Counted from the stretch's first letter, positions 46,242 through 55,383 are shown. The stretch is 64,000 nt of DNA from Balneola sp. MJW-20 (GCF_040811775.1 NZ_JBFNXW010000001.1:1302001-1366000); one strand, 5' to 3'. Notes: a model not told the origin generated them from the sequence alone. A program made the numbers and translations.

Positions 46242-47000
46242 TCATATTTTAATTCCCAGGCTGTGCAGCAAGATAAGCCGCAGTCCTACATAAATCACAA
46301 GAACCGCTGTCAGTAATCCAAGGATCCTGGTATTGAATTTACTATTAGACAGGTATGATCCAAGGAGCCCGCCGCCAAAAACTCCGATCACCAGTGTTAG
46401 GAGAAGATCAGGATCATAGCTAAAAGTACCCGAGACCAGCAGACCTGTCAGCCCGGCGGCAGAGTTAACCAGGATAAAAATAGATGCCAGGGAGGCTATT
46501 TTACGGGCATCTTTCCACCCAAGCATATTCAGTATGGGAGAAAGATAGATACCTCCTCCTATTCCGGAAACTCCTGCAAATAATCCTATTGCACCACCGA
46601 GTCCCAGGCGCCGGCTAGTACTGAATTCTCTGTGCTCATACTGAGTCTTCATAAACTTGTAGATCAGGGCGACCCCGGCAAGTAGGAGCAAACTGCCTAA
46701 AATCATAAAGAAAACCTGTTCGGTGAGCCGAAGCTGTGCTCCCAGGTAGGCCATCGGGATACTGCTGACCAGAAAGGGCCAGAAGGCCCTCCAGTCGAAT
46801 ACCCGGTTTCGCATATACATGATAGTACCCACCGAAACCACGGTAAGATTAAGTATTAGTGCTGTGGATCTTATTTCGTGAAAATCGGTCAGAAATATAC
46901 CCAGGATCGCGAGGTAGCTTGATCCTCCGCCGAAACCTACTGAAGAATAGCATAGGGCGACAAGAAAGAACAGGACTGGAAGCAGGATCTCTACAGGCAT
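46242..47000 (-). CDS. TauE/SafE-family sulfite/oxyanion-type membrane transporter
   Basis: A 252-residue inner-membrane protein with about eight hydrophobic helices. The two family repeats begin LCYSSVGFGGGSSYLAILG (about 16-34) and GAIGLFAGVSGIGGGIYLSPIL (about 133-155). TauE/SafE proteins move sulfur oxyanions or organosulfonates. Here the gene lies between moeA (1-base gap) and the MOSC gene (3-base gap), deep in a molybdenum-cofactor operon; no ModABC is present. A role in exporting sulfite or related products, or in oxyanion uptake, is inference. Confidence 0.87.
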   Translation of the reverse strand: MPVEILLPVLFFLVALCYSSVGFGGGSSYLAILGIFLTDFHEIRSTALILNLTVVSVGTIMYMRNRVFDWRAFWPFLVSSIPMAYLGAQLRLTEQVFFMILGSLLLLAGVALIYKFMKTQYEHREFSTSRRLGLGGAIGLFAGVSGIGGGIYLSPILNMLGWKDARKIASLASIFILVNSAAGLTGLLVSGTFSYDPDLLLTLVIGVFGGGLLGSYLSNSKFNTRILGLLTAVLVIYVGLRLILLHSLGIKI

Positions 47001-47001
47001 A

Positions 47002-48168
47002 TCATTCCATCAATAAACATTGGACCTTATCCCCTGCCTTCAGGTCAGCAGGGCCTTTAACATATGCCAGTGCATTGCCCTGAGCCATCGAATGGATCAT
47101 CGAAGATCCCTGTCCATCCAGGATCTCAGCTTCATTTTCATTTACTTTAGTCTTCAGGAATACCGGGCGGTCATAGCTTACCACATAATCATGAGATAGT
47201 GGCAGATCGATACGCTTCAGACCCTGACCTTTTCCACCGCATAAGCGTTGCAACATAGGCAACACATACACATAGAAACAGGTTAAAGAAGACGCTGGGT
47301 TACCAGGTAAGGCAAATACATATTGATCCCCTTTTTTCCCGAAATACAGTGGTTTCCCGGGCTTCTGAAACACCTTATAAAATACCTGTTCCACGCCGTT
47401 ATCTTCCAGGGCTTGTTTGGTGAAGTCATAATCGCCCACTGAGATGCCTCCTGAGATCAGCAAAACATCACAACTCCTGAGAGCAGCTTCAATTCCACTC
47501 CGGGTGGCAGCCAGTTCATCCTTTATTTTATGGATCGCCGCAGCTTCATAACCGAAGTCATGCAGCACCATTGAAAGCACTTTAGAGTTGGAATCATAGA
47601 TCTGTCCCTCTTTTCGCTCTTGCCCGGGATCGATCAGTTCATCTCCGGTGGCAATAATGGTCACAGTCGGTTTTTTGTAAACGGCGATCTTATCAAATCC
47701 AAGGGAAGCAATCAGGCCCGCAGACGGGGGGTTAATCCGATGTCCCGCTTCAAATACCAGCTGACCCTCAGAGAGCTCATTTCCTTTGCGCCGAATATTC
47801 CTGCCTGACTCTACTCTACCTTCAATTCTCAGCTGATCTCCTGCTACATCGGTCTTCTCCTGCATGATAACAGCCGTTGTATTCTGTGGGACCTTACCAC
47901 CGGTAAAGATCCGCATAGCTTCTCCGTCTCTTAACGAGTGAGCTTCTGTACTACCGGCAGCAACTTCCCCGATGATGGTAAATACTGAATGATCGCCGCA
48001 GACTGCATAACCATCCATGGCTGAATTATCAAAAGAAGGAAGGTCGAACGGCGCCCGGATCTCTTCAGCCAGGATATATCCTGATGCATGATCCAGAGAG
48101 ACCATTTCACGGTTTGGCTTGACCGCTTGTTGCTGTATATGCTGCAGGGCTTCTTCTATGGAGATCAT
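47002..48168 (-). CDS. moeA: Molybdopterin molybdenumtransferase
   Basis: A 388-residue enzyme inserting molybdate into adenylated molybdopterin. FDNSAMDGYAV (about 45-55), FTGGKVPQNTTAVIMQE, ATGDELIDPG, the signature LLISGGISVGDYDF, and FALPGNPASSLTCF are standard MoeA. All four domains are represented at normal length. ATG 48168 shares its base with the moaA stop (TGATG). The paired adenylyltransferase MogA is the C-terminal half of the fusion encoded two genes upstream, so both last steps are encoded here. Confidence 0.96.
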   Translation of the reverse strand: MISIEEALQHIQQQAVKPNREMVSLDHASGYILAEEIRAPFDLPSFDNSAMDGYAVCGDHSVFTIIGEVAAGSTEAHSLRDGEAMRIFTGGKVPQNTTAVIMQEKTDVAGDQLRIEGRVESGRNIRRKGNELSEGQLVFEAGHRINPPSAGLIASLGFDKIAVYKKPTVTIIATGDELIDPGQERKEGQIYDSNSKVLSMVLHDFGYEAAAIHKIKDELAATRSGIEAALRSCDVLLISGGISVGDYDFTKQALEDNGVEQVFYKVFQKPGKPLYFGKKGDQYVFALPGNPASSLTCFYVYVLPMLQRLCGGKGQGLKRIDLPLSHDYVVSYDRPVFLKTKVNENEAEILDGQGSSMIHSMAQGNALAYVKGPADLKAGDKVQCLLME

Positions 48169-49151
48169 CAGCCTCCGATCGAGGTCATAGACCGGTTCTG
48201 CTCGTAGTGGTCTGCATCCATCTTCAGATCCATTCCGTCGCGGGAGAATTTCTTTTCTTTAATAGAGTTCAGGATCACCGGCTGAATGCTGCTCCCTTTT
48301 CTGAATGGAGTCAGCAAGTCCGTTTCGGATACGGCAAAAAGACAGTTTTTCATCTTTCCATCTGCTGTCAGGCGGATTCGGTTACAGCCCGCACAGAATG
48401 GATTCGTAACGGTACTCACAATTCCGAAGGATCCCTTATAGCCCTTGACCCTAAAATTTCTGGATGTGCTGTGAGCAGGATCTTCCAGTTTGGTCAGCTT
48501 TCCGAATTCCTCACTCACCGTATCCAGGATCCTCTGTTCACTGACTCCCTTACTCCAGTCCCATTCATTCCCTTTAAAAGGCATGAACTCGATAAATTTG
48601 ATATCCAGATGCTCACTTTCCGTGAGACGGATGAAATCATTGATCTCATCGTCATTTACATCATTGATAAGAACCACATTAAGCTTGATATCAAATCCAC
48701 GCTTCAGGCATTCACAGACATTCGCCATTATGCGACCGAAATAATCGCGCTTGGTAATAAATACTGATTTTGCTTTATCCAGTGTATCCAGGCTTATATT
48801 GATCCTTTTAAGACCGATCTCTTCAAACAGATCCAGGTATTTATCAAGCACGATACCGTTGGTAGTGATCTTGAGGGTCACTCCAAGGTTACTGAGTTCT
48901 CTGGCCAGAAAACTAAAATTCTTTCGGATCAACGGTTCACCGCCGGTAAGTCGTATCGTGTCCACTCCCAAATCCACAAACTCTCTTGAGATACCGATGA
49001 TCTCTTCCAGGGTCATGATATTCGGCTTATCGACCAGCTCGATCCCATCTTCCGGCATGCAGTAAAAACACCTCAGATTACACCGGTCTGTGAGGGAGAT
49101 CCTCAAATAGGTATGCTCTCTGCCGAAGTTATCAATTATCTTTGGCTTCAT
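48168..49151 (-). CDS. moaA: GTP 3',8-cyclase (radical SAM)
   Basis: A 327-residue enzyme carrying out the first step of molybdopterin synthesis, making 3',8-cyclo-7,8-dihydro-GTP. The N-terminal radical-SAM cluster is Cys24, 28 and 31 (DRCNLRCFYC). The second 4Fe-4S cluster is formed by CAGCNRIRLTADGKMKNC. The SAM-binding LTGGEPLIR is present. The protein ends in the Gly-Gly pair (SIGG) required for GTP conversion by MoaA. Four-base overlap with the upstream fusion gene and one-base overlap with moeA show coupling. Confidence 0.97.
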   Translation of the reverse strand: MKPKIIDNFGREHTYLRISLTDRCNLRCFYCMPEDGIELVDKPNIMTLEEIIGISREFVDLGVDTIRLTGGEPLIRKNFSFLARELSNLGVTLKITTNGIVLDKYLDLFEEIGLKRINISLDTLDKAKSVFITKRDYFGRIMANVCECLKRGFDIKLNVVLINDVNDDEINDFIRLTESEHLDIKFIEFMPFKGNEWDWSKGVSEQRILDTVSEEFGKLTKLEDPAHSTSRNFRVKGYKGSFGIVSTVTNPFCAGCNRIRLTADGKMKNCLFAVSETDLLTPFRKGSSIQPVILNSIKEKKFSRDGMDLKMDADHYEQNRSMTSIGG

Positions 49152-50044
49152 TGGTGGTCTCCGCCTTTCAGGACATGAAATACATGAAAGATCTGTGGAA
49201 ATACGGCATTAAGCGCATCTTTTACTCCGCCTGTTGAACCGGGAAGCGCCAGTATCACACATCCTTCCCGTATTCCTGCAACCGACCGGGACAGCATGGC
49301 ATAAGGCATTCGTTCCTGACCGTAACGTCTGATCTCCTCCTCCACTCCATGTAATGTTGTATGCAGCATCGGGCGAATAGTGTCCGGGGTAATATCTCTT
49401 GGTCCGGCTCCGGTTCCTCCGGTAAATATCAGCAGGTCTGCGGAATTATTAGTTACCTGATCCTTCACTTTATCGGTATCATCGGCAATAACTTCATAAT
49501 CGACCTTCAGGCGGTATTCTTTGAGTGCATCTGCAATGATCTTTCCGCTCTTATCTTCTTTTTTACCTTCAGAAACCGAATCAGAGCAAACCACGATCTT
49601 TGCGGACAGTCCTTCTCCGTTTTCTTTATAGGATGACTTACCGCCTGATTTCTCTAACAACCGAATCGTGCTGATCTCAATATTCTTATCCACCGGTTTC
49701 AGCATATCGTACATATTGAGTGCAACCACACTGACACCGTGCATAGCCTCCACTTCAACACCCGTCTTGTATATGGTCTTTACCGTCATTTCGATTATGA
49801 TCTGCAGTCCTTCGATCCGGTAATCAATGCCGGTATATTCTATCGGAAGCGGGTGGCAGTCCGGTAACAACTCCGGAGTTTTCTTTACTCCGAGTAACCC
49901 TGCCGCTTTTGAGATTTCAAAAATATCCCCTTTCGGGATCTTACCCTCTTCAATGAGTTTGATGGTCCCGGCAGAACCCACCTTCACGATAGCCTGTGCC
50001 TTTGCGATACGAAGTGTATTTGATTTCTGTGTAATGTCGACCAT
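49148..50044 (-). CDS. moaCB: MoaC-MogA/MoaB fusion (cyclic pyranopterin monophosphate synthase + molybdopterin adenylyltransferase)
   Basis: A 298-residue bifunctional protein. Residues 1-152 are MoaC, with LLPDCHPLPIEY and EVEAMHGVSVVALNMYDMLK and the KPVDK region; this turns the MoaA product into cPMP. Residues about 162-298 are MogA/MoaB-like, with VVCSDSVSEGKKEDKSG, FTGGTGAGPRDITPDTI and LPGSTGGVKDAL; this adenylates molybdopterin before MoeA acts. The linker is short (KSSYKENGEGLS). The two activities are not consecutive in the pathway, so fusion may aid stoichiometry. One base separates it from moaE; it overlaps moaA by four bases. Confidence 0.93.
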   Translation of the reverse strand: MVDITQKSNTLRIAKAQAIVKVGSAGTIKLIEEGKIPKGDIFEISKAAGLLGVKKTPELLPDCHPLPIEYTGIDYRIEGLQIIIEMTVKTIYKTGVEVEAMHGVSVVALNMYDMLKPVDKNIEISTIRLLEKSGGKSSYKENGEGLSAKIVVCSDSVSEGKKEDKSGKIIADALKEYRLKVDYEVIADDTDKVKDQVTNNSADLLIFTGGTGAGPRDITPDTIRPMLHTTLHGVEEEIRRYGQERMPYAMLSRSVAGIREGCVILALPGSTGGVKDALNAVFPQIFHVFHVLKGGDHQ

Positions 50045-50045
50045 A

Positions 50046-50492
50046 TCAGGTATTCACCTTCCATTGATGGGATTCATCTTCAAACAATTCCTTGCCGAAA
50101 ATAGGTACCTGTGATTTGATCTCCTCAACAATGAAATCGCAGGATTCGATGGCTACCCTGCGGTGTTTTGATGAAGTGAATACAAATAAACAGATCTCAC
50201 CGGTTTTCACTGTGCCCAGACTGTGATAGATATGGCAACAAGTCATTTCTTCAAACCTGGAGAATGCTTTCTCCCTGATCTCATGAAATGCATTCAGTGC
50301 CATTTCCTCGTAGGCAGAATATTCAATGGCTTTAACAATCTTACCATCGACCTTATCGGCTCTCACCTGTCCCAGAAAGATACTGTGTGCACCGATATTC
50401 GTTTTTGCCTGATGCGCAGCAATAGAATCGCTTACCATGTCGGGAGAAAGCGGTCCATCCGTAAATACCTTTTTGGGGGCTTTTTTTGTCAT
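50046..50492 (-). CDS. moaE: Molybdopterin synthase catalytic subunit
   Basis: A 148-residue subunit that with thiocarboxylated MoaD converts cPMP to molybdopterin. GAHSIFLGQVRADKVDGK, the acidic-aromatic AIEYSAYEEMA, YHSLGTVKTGEICLFVFTSSKHR and the C-terminal VPIFGKELFEDESHQWK with the catalytic lysine match MoaE. ATG 50492 overlaps the moeB stop by four bases. Its partner moaD is one gene further upstream, with moeB lying between. Confidence 0.96.
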   Translation of the reverse strand: MTKKAPKKVFTDGPLSPDMVSDSIAAHQAKTNIGAHSIFLGQVRADKVDGKIVKAIEYSAYEEMALNAFHEIREKAFSRFEEMTCCHIYHSLGTVKTGEICLFVFTSSKHRRVAIESCDFIVEEIKSQVPIFGKELFEDESHQWKVNT

Positions 50493-51514
50493 GTCATCAA
50501 CATATTAATTCCGCCTTCAACATTCACTAAATTATCGAAACCGTATTCCTTCTCCAGTAATGCAATTGCTCTCAGACTTCTGATGCCGGTCTGACAGAAA
50601 ACCAGCACTTCTTTATCTCTGGGGATCTCAGAGGATCTTCCTGATAACTCATTTAGCGGGATCCTCATTACATTTTCATTGATCGCCTGTGGTTGTTCAT
50701 GAACTTCACGAACATCGAGATATAAAGCGGATCTGTCTTGGATCTCGCATTTCACGATCTCCGGGATCAACCCTCGCTCTTTAACAAACCCGATCTGTTC
50801 CTCATTTCTGGTAAACGAGATCATCTGATCCGCTCCGCTGAATGTGTCGATCACTTTCAGCTTTCCTGATAGTACTTTTCCTATACCCAGTGTTATTTTG
50901 ATCGCTTCTGCAGCCTGTATGGTACCCAGTATTCCCGGTAATACGCCTAGAACACCGGTCTCTTCACAACTGCTTTCATCCTTCAGTTTATGTTCCGGAT
51001 ATAAACAGCGGTAAGACGGTCCGCCCTGATAATTAAATACGGATACCTGTCCCTGGTACTTGTAGACTGAGGCACTGACGAAAGGTTTACCCGCCAATAC
51101 ACAGGCATCATTGATCATGTATTTGGTCTGAAAATTATCGGTACCATCCAGAATGATATCATATTCATTCACCAGCCTGAGGGCATTATCTTTATCAAAA
51201 TGCTCTGTAATTGCCCTGATCTCCACCGCACTATTAACCTGCTTTAGCCTGCTTTTTGCGGCTTCTGCTTTAGGCTTGCCAACGTCCGCCTCTGAAAAAA
51301 GGACCTGCCGGTGAAGGTTACTCAGGTCTACCCGGTCGAAATCAACCAGCCCGATCCTGCCAACCCCGGCTGCGGTAAGGTATTGAGCTGCAGGGCAACC
51401 AAGTCCGCCTGCACCCACGATCAAAATGCTGGCTCTATTCAGTTTCTCCTGACCGGACTTACCGATCTCCGGGAGCTTAATCTGGCGGTGATATCTGTCC
51501 TGTTCTGCACTCAT
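50489..51514 (-). CDS. moeB: MoeB/ThiF-type adenylyltransferase fused to a rhodanese domain
   Basis: A 341-residue E1-like enzyme that activates the MoaD C-terminus. The adenylation domain (1-240) has GAGGLGCPAAQYL, DFDRVDLSNLHRQ and DGTDNFQTKY. The C-terminal rhodanese (about 245-341) has active-site VFCQTGIRSL and can pass sulfur from the operon's cysteine desulfurase, as in MOCS3/Uba4 (inference). The zinc cysteine pairs of E. coli MoeB are missing: PSYRCL keeps one cysteine and the second pair is absent. ATG 51514 shares a base with the moaD stop; a TTG one codon upstream is less likely. Confidence 0.93.
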   Translation of the reverse strand: MSAEQDRYHRQIKLPEIGKSGQEKLNRASILIVGAGGLGCPAAQYLTAAGVGRIGLVDFDRVDLSNLHRQVLFSEADVGKPKAEAAKSRLKQVNSAVEIRAITEHFDKDNALRLVNEYDIILDGTDNFQTKYMINDACVLAGKPFVSASVYKYQGQVSVFNYQGGPSYRCLYPEHKLKDESSCEETGVLGVLPGILGTIQAAEAIKITLGIGKVLSGKLKVIDTFSGADQMISFTRNEEQIGFVKERGLIPEIVKCEIQDRSALYLDVREVHEQPQAINENVMRIPLNELSGRSSEIPRDKEVLVFCQTGIRSLRAIALLEKEYGFDNLVNVEGGINMLMT

Positions 51515-51753
51515 CAACCACCGGCAAATGGGGGTAAAAATGCTACTTCATCGCCATCCTTCAGAACCATCTCTTCCTCAATGGATTGATTGACTGCCAG
51601 CTTGAAGGTCAGATCATTTATAGCCCCGTACTTGTGAAGGCAGTGATCCCGGAGATCCTCCAGTTTGGTTCCTAAGGCACTCATGTCCAGCTTTTCTTCC
51701 TGCAGACCGGTTGCTTCAGCGATGGCTCCGAAATATTTTACTGTTATGATCAT
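51514..51753 (-). CDS. moaD: Molybdopterin synthase sulfur carrier subunit
   Basis: A 79-residue ubiquitin-fold protein ending in FLPPFAGG. The C-terminal Gly-Gly is adenylated by MoeB and thiocarboxylated before sulfur transfer to cPMP in MoaE. MIITVKYFGAIAEATGLQEEKL is the standard opening. ATG 51753 is unambiguous. It overlaps moeB by one base and lies 23 bases after mocA. The size and the lack of cysteines in the core are normal. Confidence 0.95.
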   Translation of the reverse strand: MIITVKYFGAIAEATGLQEEKLDMSALGTKLEDLRDHCLHKYGAINDLTFKLAVNQSIEEEMVLKDGDEVAFLPPFAGG

Positions 51754-51776
51754 GGTTGAACTTAAAATCTGATGAA

Positions 51777-52379
51777 CTAGGATTCAATGCGATTTAACCG
51801 ATCTATATCGGCAGAGGTGTCAATATCTATATCCCCTTTTTCAAAACGCACTTTCTTTAGGTGTTCCGGATTCGACATCATGATCTTCTTTGCTCCGGTA
51901 TCGCCGGTAAGTTTATTCAGATCATCAAAATAATGACGGCCTATGATCGCCGGCACTCCGACCGTTTTTCTGTATTCTGACACCACAAGATCCTTCTGAT
52001 CTTTGAAGGCGGAGCACAGATTATCCATGAGCTCCGCTGATATGAATGGCTGATCCGATACCATAATGAGTACTCCATTCATTTGCGGGTCTGTATTGGT
52101 CAGCTGCTTAAGTCCTGCCCTGATGCTGCCGGCCATTCCTTCTTGCCAGTCGTTGTTATGGACAGTTATAAATGCATGCTTTTGAAGGTCTTCAGTGATC
52201 AATTCACTGTTGGCACCGGTTACGAGTACTGCGGTCTGAATTCCAGTTTCCTTAACCGTATCCAGGGTATGCTGCAGCAGGGACTTACCTTTATATCTGA
52301 CCAGCTGTTTGGGCTTTCCAAGACGGCTGGACGATCCCGCAGCGAGCACGATCACTCCAATATGGGTCTTATCAGTCAA
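51777..52379 (-). CDS. mocA: MocA-like molybdenum cofactor nucleotidyltransferase
   Basis: A 200-residue nucleotidyltransferase with the signature VLAAGSSSRLGKPKQLVRYKG (positions about 11-31) and VSDQPFISAELMD, typical of MocA (CTP, makes molybdopterin cytosine dinucleotide). MobA would use GTP; the KPKQL motif and the molybdenum hydroxylase next door favour MocA. The start appears to be TTG at 52379, overlapping the xdhC stop by eight bases; no usable ATG precedes the motif. The adjacent client enzyme belongs to a family that uses the cytosine dinucleotide form. Confidence 0.88.
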   Translation of the reverse strand: MTDKTHIGVIVLAAGSSSRLGKPKQLVRYKGKSLLQHTLDTVKETGIQTAVLVTGANSELITEDLQKHAFITVHNNDWQEGMAGSIRAGLKQLTNTDPQMNGVLIMVSDQPFISAELMDNLCSAFKDQKDLVVSEYRKTVGVPAIIGRHYFDDLNKLTGDTGAKKIMMSNPEHLKKVRFEKGDIDIDTSADIDRLNRIES

Positions 52380-53529
52380 GGATCACCTTCTTAAACTTCT
52401 CTTTTTTATTCTTGTGAATGGGCCCGGATATTTCCCTCAGTGAATTACCTGCAGCACCTGATAATACCTGCTGAATTTCGGCAAGCACGGACAAAGCTAT
52501 TTCTGCAGGAGTATCGGCTCCTATATCCAGTCCAACCGGAGCGTATATTCTGGACTGCTGATCTTCGGTCAAAATAATTCCTTCATCCTTCAGATCATCC
52601 AGCATCCGCTGATATTTTTTTTGGGGACCCAGGATCCCGATGTAAGGAACGTCCGTCTCTTCGGCCAGGATCTTCAGGACATCCATATCATAATTATAGT
52701 TGTGCGTCATCAGGACAAAAGCCGTGCGGTCATTGATCTCAACGTCTTCAAGGATCTTTTCCGGTTTGGAAACGATGACCTGGCAGGAACTCACAAAGCG
52801 GTCTGCCCTGGCATGAGATCGTCTTCCATCCGTAACGGTTATATTCCATCCCAGCTTAGCGGCCATATCTGCCAGTATACTGGCGTCATTTCCGGCACCT
52901 ACCAGAACCAGTCGGACCGGAGGTTTGCGTACTTCGATAAAGGCATTAACTGAGCTCATCCCGGAGACATATTCTCTGAACATGGATTCCTTTTGCCCGA
53001 GAGCTTCTGCAGCATCCAGTTTGAGCTGCTTTAATAATGACTCATTTTTAACGGTCCCTGTTAAATTTTCCTGGCCATCAACCAGCATTCCGGTACCAAT
53101 CTGCACTACGGACCGGTCGAGGTTGAACAGGGTTATGATGGCTGCTGGTTCATTGGAACATAATACTTTTTCCAGCAGTCCGATCGGATTAGCAGGATCC
53201 TCCGGATCAAGTGGCTCGAACAGAACCTGAATGATCCCGTTACATCCCAGCTGGGCACCGATCACAGCGTCGTTCTCATCACTGGTGTCGTAAGTAACCA
53301 GTTTATTTTCCTTCTTATGAAGAGCATGAAGTGCTTTACGTAATGCATCTCCCTCGAGGCAACCACCGCTGATCGCACCGGTCATCATACCGGATTCATC
53401 CACCAGCATCCGTGCCCCGGCTCTGCGGTAGGAAGACCCTTCTACATGAACAACTGTTGCCAGAACACAGCCTGTATCCTTTTCAACGGCTTCTTTGTAG
53501 CTCTTTATTAAGGCATCCAGTTCTCTCAT
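52372..53529 (-). CDS. xdhC: XdhC/CoxI-family molybdenum-enzyme maturation factor
   Basis: A 385-residue cytosolic chaperone of molybdenum hydroxylases. The N-terminal XdhC/CoxI domain has LATVVHVEGSSYRRAGARM and GAISGGCLEGDALR; the C-terminal Rossmann domain starts VLVGAGNDASILADMAAKLGW and includes VLMTHNYNYDMDVL and YIGILGPQKKY. XdhC binds cofactor, promotes its terminal sulfuration with help from a cysteine desulfurase and inserts it into the apo-enzyme. The gene directly follows that desulfurase (4-base overlap) and precedes mocA, so the module is complete. Confidence 0.93.
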   Translation of the reverse strand: MRELDALIKSYKEAVEKDTGCVLATVVHVEGSSYRRAGARMLVDESGMMTGAISGGCLEGDALRKALHALHKKENKLVTYDTSDENDAVIGAQLGCNGIIQVLFEPLDPEDPANPIGLLEKVLCSNEPAAIITLFNLDRSVVQIGTGMLVDGQENLTGTVKNESLLKQLKLDAAEALGQKESMFREYVSGMSSVNAFIEVRKPPVRLVLVGAGNDASILADMAAKLGWNITVTDGRRSHARADRFVSSCQVIVSKPEKILEDVEINDRTAFVLMTHNYNYDMDVLKILAEETDVPYIGILGPQKKYQRMLDDLKDEGIILTEDQQSRIYAPVGLDIGADTPAEIALSVLAEIQQVLSGAAGNSLREISGPIHKNKKEKFKKVILD

Positions 53530-54668
53530 TGATGCTGCAGTTTAAGTTTCTCTACCGCTGATCTTATGATCTCAACAGCGGTGCCGACCTCTTCCTGGGT
53601 GGTGTTTCTACCCAGGCTTATTCGAATGGATGCAAAAGCGCGATCATCGGATATACCCATGGATTTGAGCACATGTGAGGGTTCCTGCATAACCGAAGTG
53701 CAGGCTGATCCCTGTGATACCGCTAACCCCTTCAGCGACCGGATCAGCCGGCTACCGTCTATTCCGCCAAATGATATATTCAGAACATTAGGCAGTCGGT
53801 TTGCACCAGCCCCGTTGATCCTTGAATCTTCAATTTTCAGAAGCGCACTTTCCATACGGTCGCGAAGATCCCGTATCTTTTCAATTTCAGATTCTCTTAT
53901 ATCTGAAATGATCTCACAGGCTTTACCCATTGCCACAATTCCCGGAACATTCAGTGTACCGGACCGGAGACCCTGCTGATGCCCGCCTCCGTATATCAGC
54001 GGGTCTAATTCAGTCTTCAACTCACTGCTGATATACAATACCCCGATTCCCTTCGGGGCGTAGATCTTATGACCTGAAAAGGCCGCCATATGCACAGCGG
54101 TTTCATTTACGCTGAACGGGATCTTGCCCAGGGACTGCGTTGCATCCGTCATGACCGGAATACCATACTTAGCAGCTATCTCACTGATAGCCTCAATAGG
54201 CTGAATGATCCCGGTCTCATTATTGGAATGCATGATGGTGATAAGGCGGGTCTCCGGGCTAATGGAAGCTTCAAGATCTGCAGGATCTATTAGTCCCGAT
54301 CCATTTACCTTCAGATAAGTCACCCGAATCCCTCTCTGCTCCAGAGCCTTACATACATCCAGGACGGCTTTATGCTCGGTAAGACAGGTAATGATATGAT
54401 CACCAGCCCCTGCCATACCGAAAATAGCCGTATTGATCGCTTCTGTTGCTCCCGAGGTAAAGACGATCTCAGAGGATCTGGCCCCAATAAGTGATGCTAC
54501 TTTATCACGGGCGAGCTCAACCGCTTCCTCCGCGTCCCATCCAAAAGGGTGATGGATACTGGATGCATTTCCGAATTTCTGATTGAAGTAAGGATACATC
54601 TCCTCCAGTACCCGCGAATCGACCGGAGTGGTTGCATTATAATCCAGATAGATGAGCTTATCAGCCAT
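53526..54668 (-). CDS. Cysteine desulfurase (NifS/IscS family) of the molybdenum cofactor operon
   Basis: A 380-residue PLP enzyme releasing sulfur from cysteine as a persulfide. YLDYNATTPVD, SSIHHPFGWDAEEA, SGHKIYAPKGIG with the Schiff-base lysine, LRSGTLNVPGIV, and the catalytic cysteine loop GSACTS are clear. The operon head position, next to xdhC and two genes from moeB-rhodanese, points to sulfur supply for molybdopterin and for terminal Mo sulfuration rather than for general Fe-S assembly (inference). No iscU or sufE is adjacent. A GGAGGT at 54682-54687 lies about 18 bases before ATG 54668, too far for a normal SD. Confidence 0.92.
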   Translation of the reverse strand: MADKLIYLDYNATTPVDSRVLEEMYPYFNQKFGNASSIHHPFGWDAEEAVELARDKVASLIGARSSEIVFTSGATEAINTAIFGMAGAGDHIITCLTEHKAVLDVCKALEQRGIRVTYLKVNGSGLIDPADLEASISPETRLITIMHSNNETGIIQPIEAISEIAAKYGIPVMTDATQSLGKIPFSVNETAVHMAAFSGHKIYAPKGIGVLYISSELKTELDPLIYGGGHQQGLRSGTLNVPGIVAMGKACEIISDIRESEIEKIRDLRDRMESALLKIEDSRINGAGANRLPNVLNISFGGIDGSRLIRSLKGLAVSQGSACTSVMQEPSHVLKSMGISDDRAFASIRISLGRNTTQEEVGTAVEIIRSAVEKLKLQHQ

Positions 54669-54903
54669 TGATTAAAATTGGGTTTGACCTCCTCAACATA
54701 TAGAATATTTCAATCATAGCATTAACATGAAATACACTTATGTCGAACATGAATATACAAAACAGATCTTTATGCTCAGAAGCAGTTCAGACCATTGAAA
54801 CCGGTCGCTTTTTAAAAACAAGAATAAGTGTAAATAATGAACTATACCGTTGAATAATGTTGAATTCTTTCCAGACATTTATAAATTGTTTTACTAATCA
54901 TAA
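54669..54903. promoter_or_regulatory. Divergent promoter region between cofactor operon and molybdenum hydroxylase
   Basis: 235 bases with no gene separate the two divergent units, so promoters for both must lie here. A shared regulator would be an economical design. I found no inverted repeat or structured leader that I could call an operator or molybdenum-cofactor riboswitch. Confidence 0.5.
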
Positions 54904-55377
54904 ATGAACAGATCAGAAATGGCCAATTATACTTTAAAAGTGAATGGTGAGGCGCAGCAGGTTGAAGCTTCCCCAAATACCCCATTATTATGGGTGCTGA
55001 GAGATCACCTTGATATGGCAGGAACAAAATTTGGATGTGGAAAAGGTTTATGCGGAGCCTGCACCGTTCATGTAGATGGCGCAGCTGTCAGGTCTTGTTC
55101 ATATCCTGTGTCGGCCGTGGGCGATCTTGAAGTTACAACTATTGAAGGTCTGAGCGAAGATGGAAGTCACCCGGTTCAGCAGGCATGGCTGGAGCATGAT
55201 GTCCCTCAGTGCGGCTATTGCCAGGCCGGTCAGATCATGAACGCTGCAGCATTACTCAATAAGAATCCTGACCCGAGTGATGAAGAGATCAGGTCTGAGA
55301 TGCTGGGTAACATATGCCGGTGCGGGACTTATACCCGAATAAACAAAGCCATTAAAACTGCAGCGAAAAAATCATAG
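54904..55377 (+). CDS. Molybdenum hydroxylase [2Fe-2S] subunit (IorA-like)
   Basis: A 157-residue small subunit carrying two [2Fe-2S] clusters that relay electrons from the molybdenum site. The plant-type cluster uses [13 protein letters not shown] and the later RSCSYP. The second uses [11 protein letters not shown] and ICRCGTY. There is no FAD domain, fitting the two-subunit IorAB/aldehyde-dehydrogenase class that passes electrons to cytochromes. ATG 54904 is listed; ATG 54919 ([10 protein letters not shown]) matches the family start better. It ends 6 bases before the large subunit gene. Confidence 0.93.
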   Translation: MNRSEMANYTLKVNGEAQQVEASPNTPLLWVLRDHLDMAGTKFGCGKGLCGACTVHVDGAAVRSCSYPVSAVGDLEVTTIEGLSEDGSHPVQQAWLEHDVPQCGYCQAGQIMNAAALLNKNPDPSDEEIRSEMLGNICRCGTYTRINKAIKTAAKKS

Positions 55378-55383
55378 ACCATC

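Noticed and set aside
48207..48767. 186-codon rightward frame opposite moaA
   Set aside because: Shadow of the moaA coding sequence, with no start signal and an unconvincing translation.
54682..54687. GGAGGT upstream of the cysteine desulfurase as its ribosome-binding site
   Set aside because: It lies about 18 bases from the ATG, and an in-frame stop sits just upstream of that ATG, so neither this start nor an upstream one fits it well.
54669..54903. Possible molybdenum-cofactor riboswitch between the two divergent Mo operons
   Set aside because: I could not find the multi-helix structure or conserved blocks of that riboswitch class; a covariance-model search would settle it.
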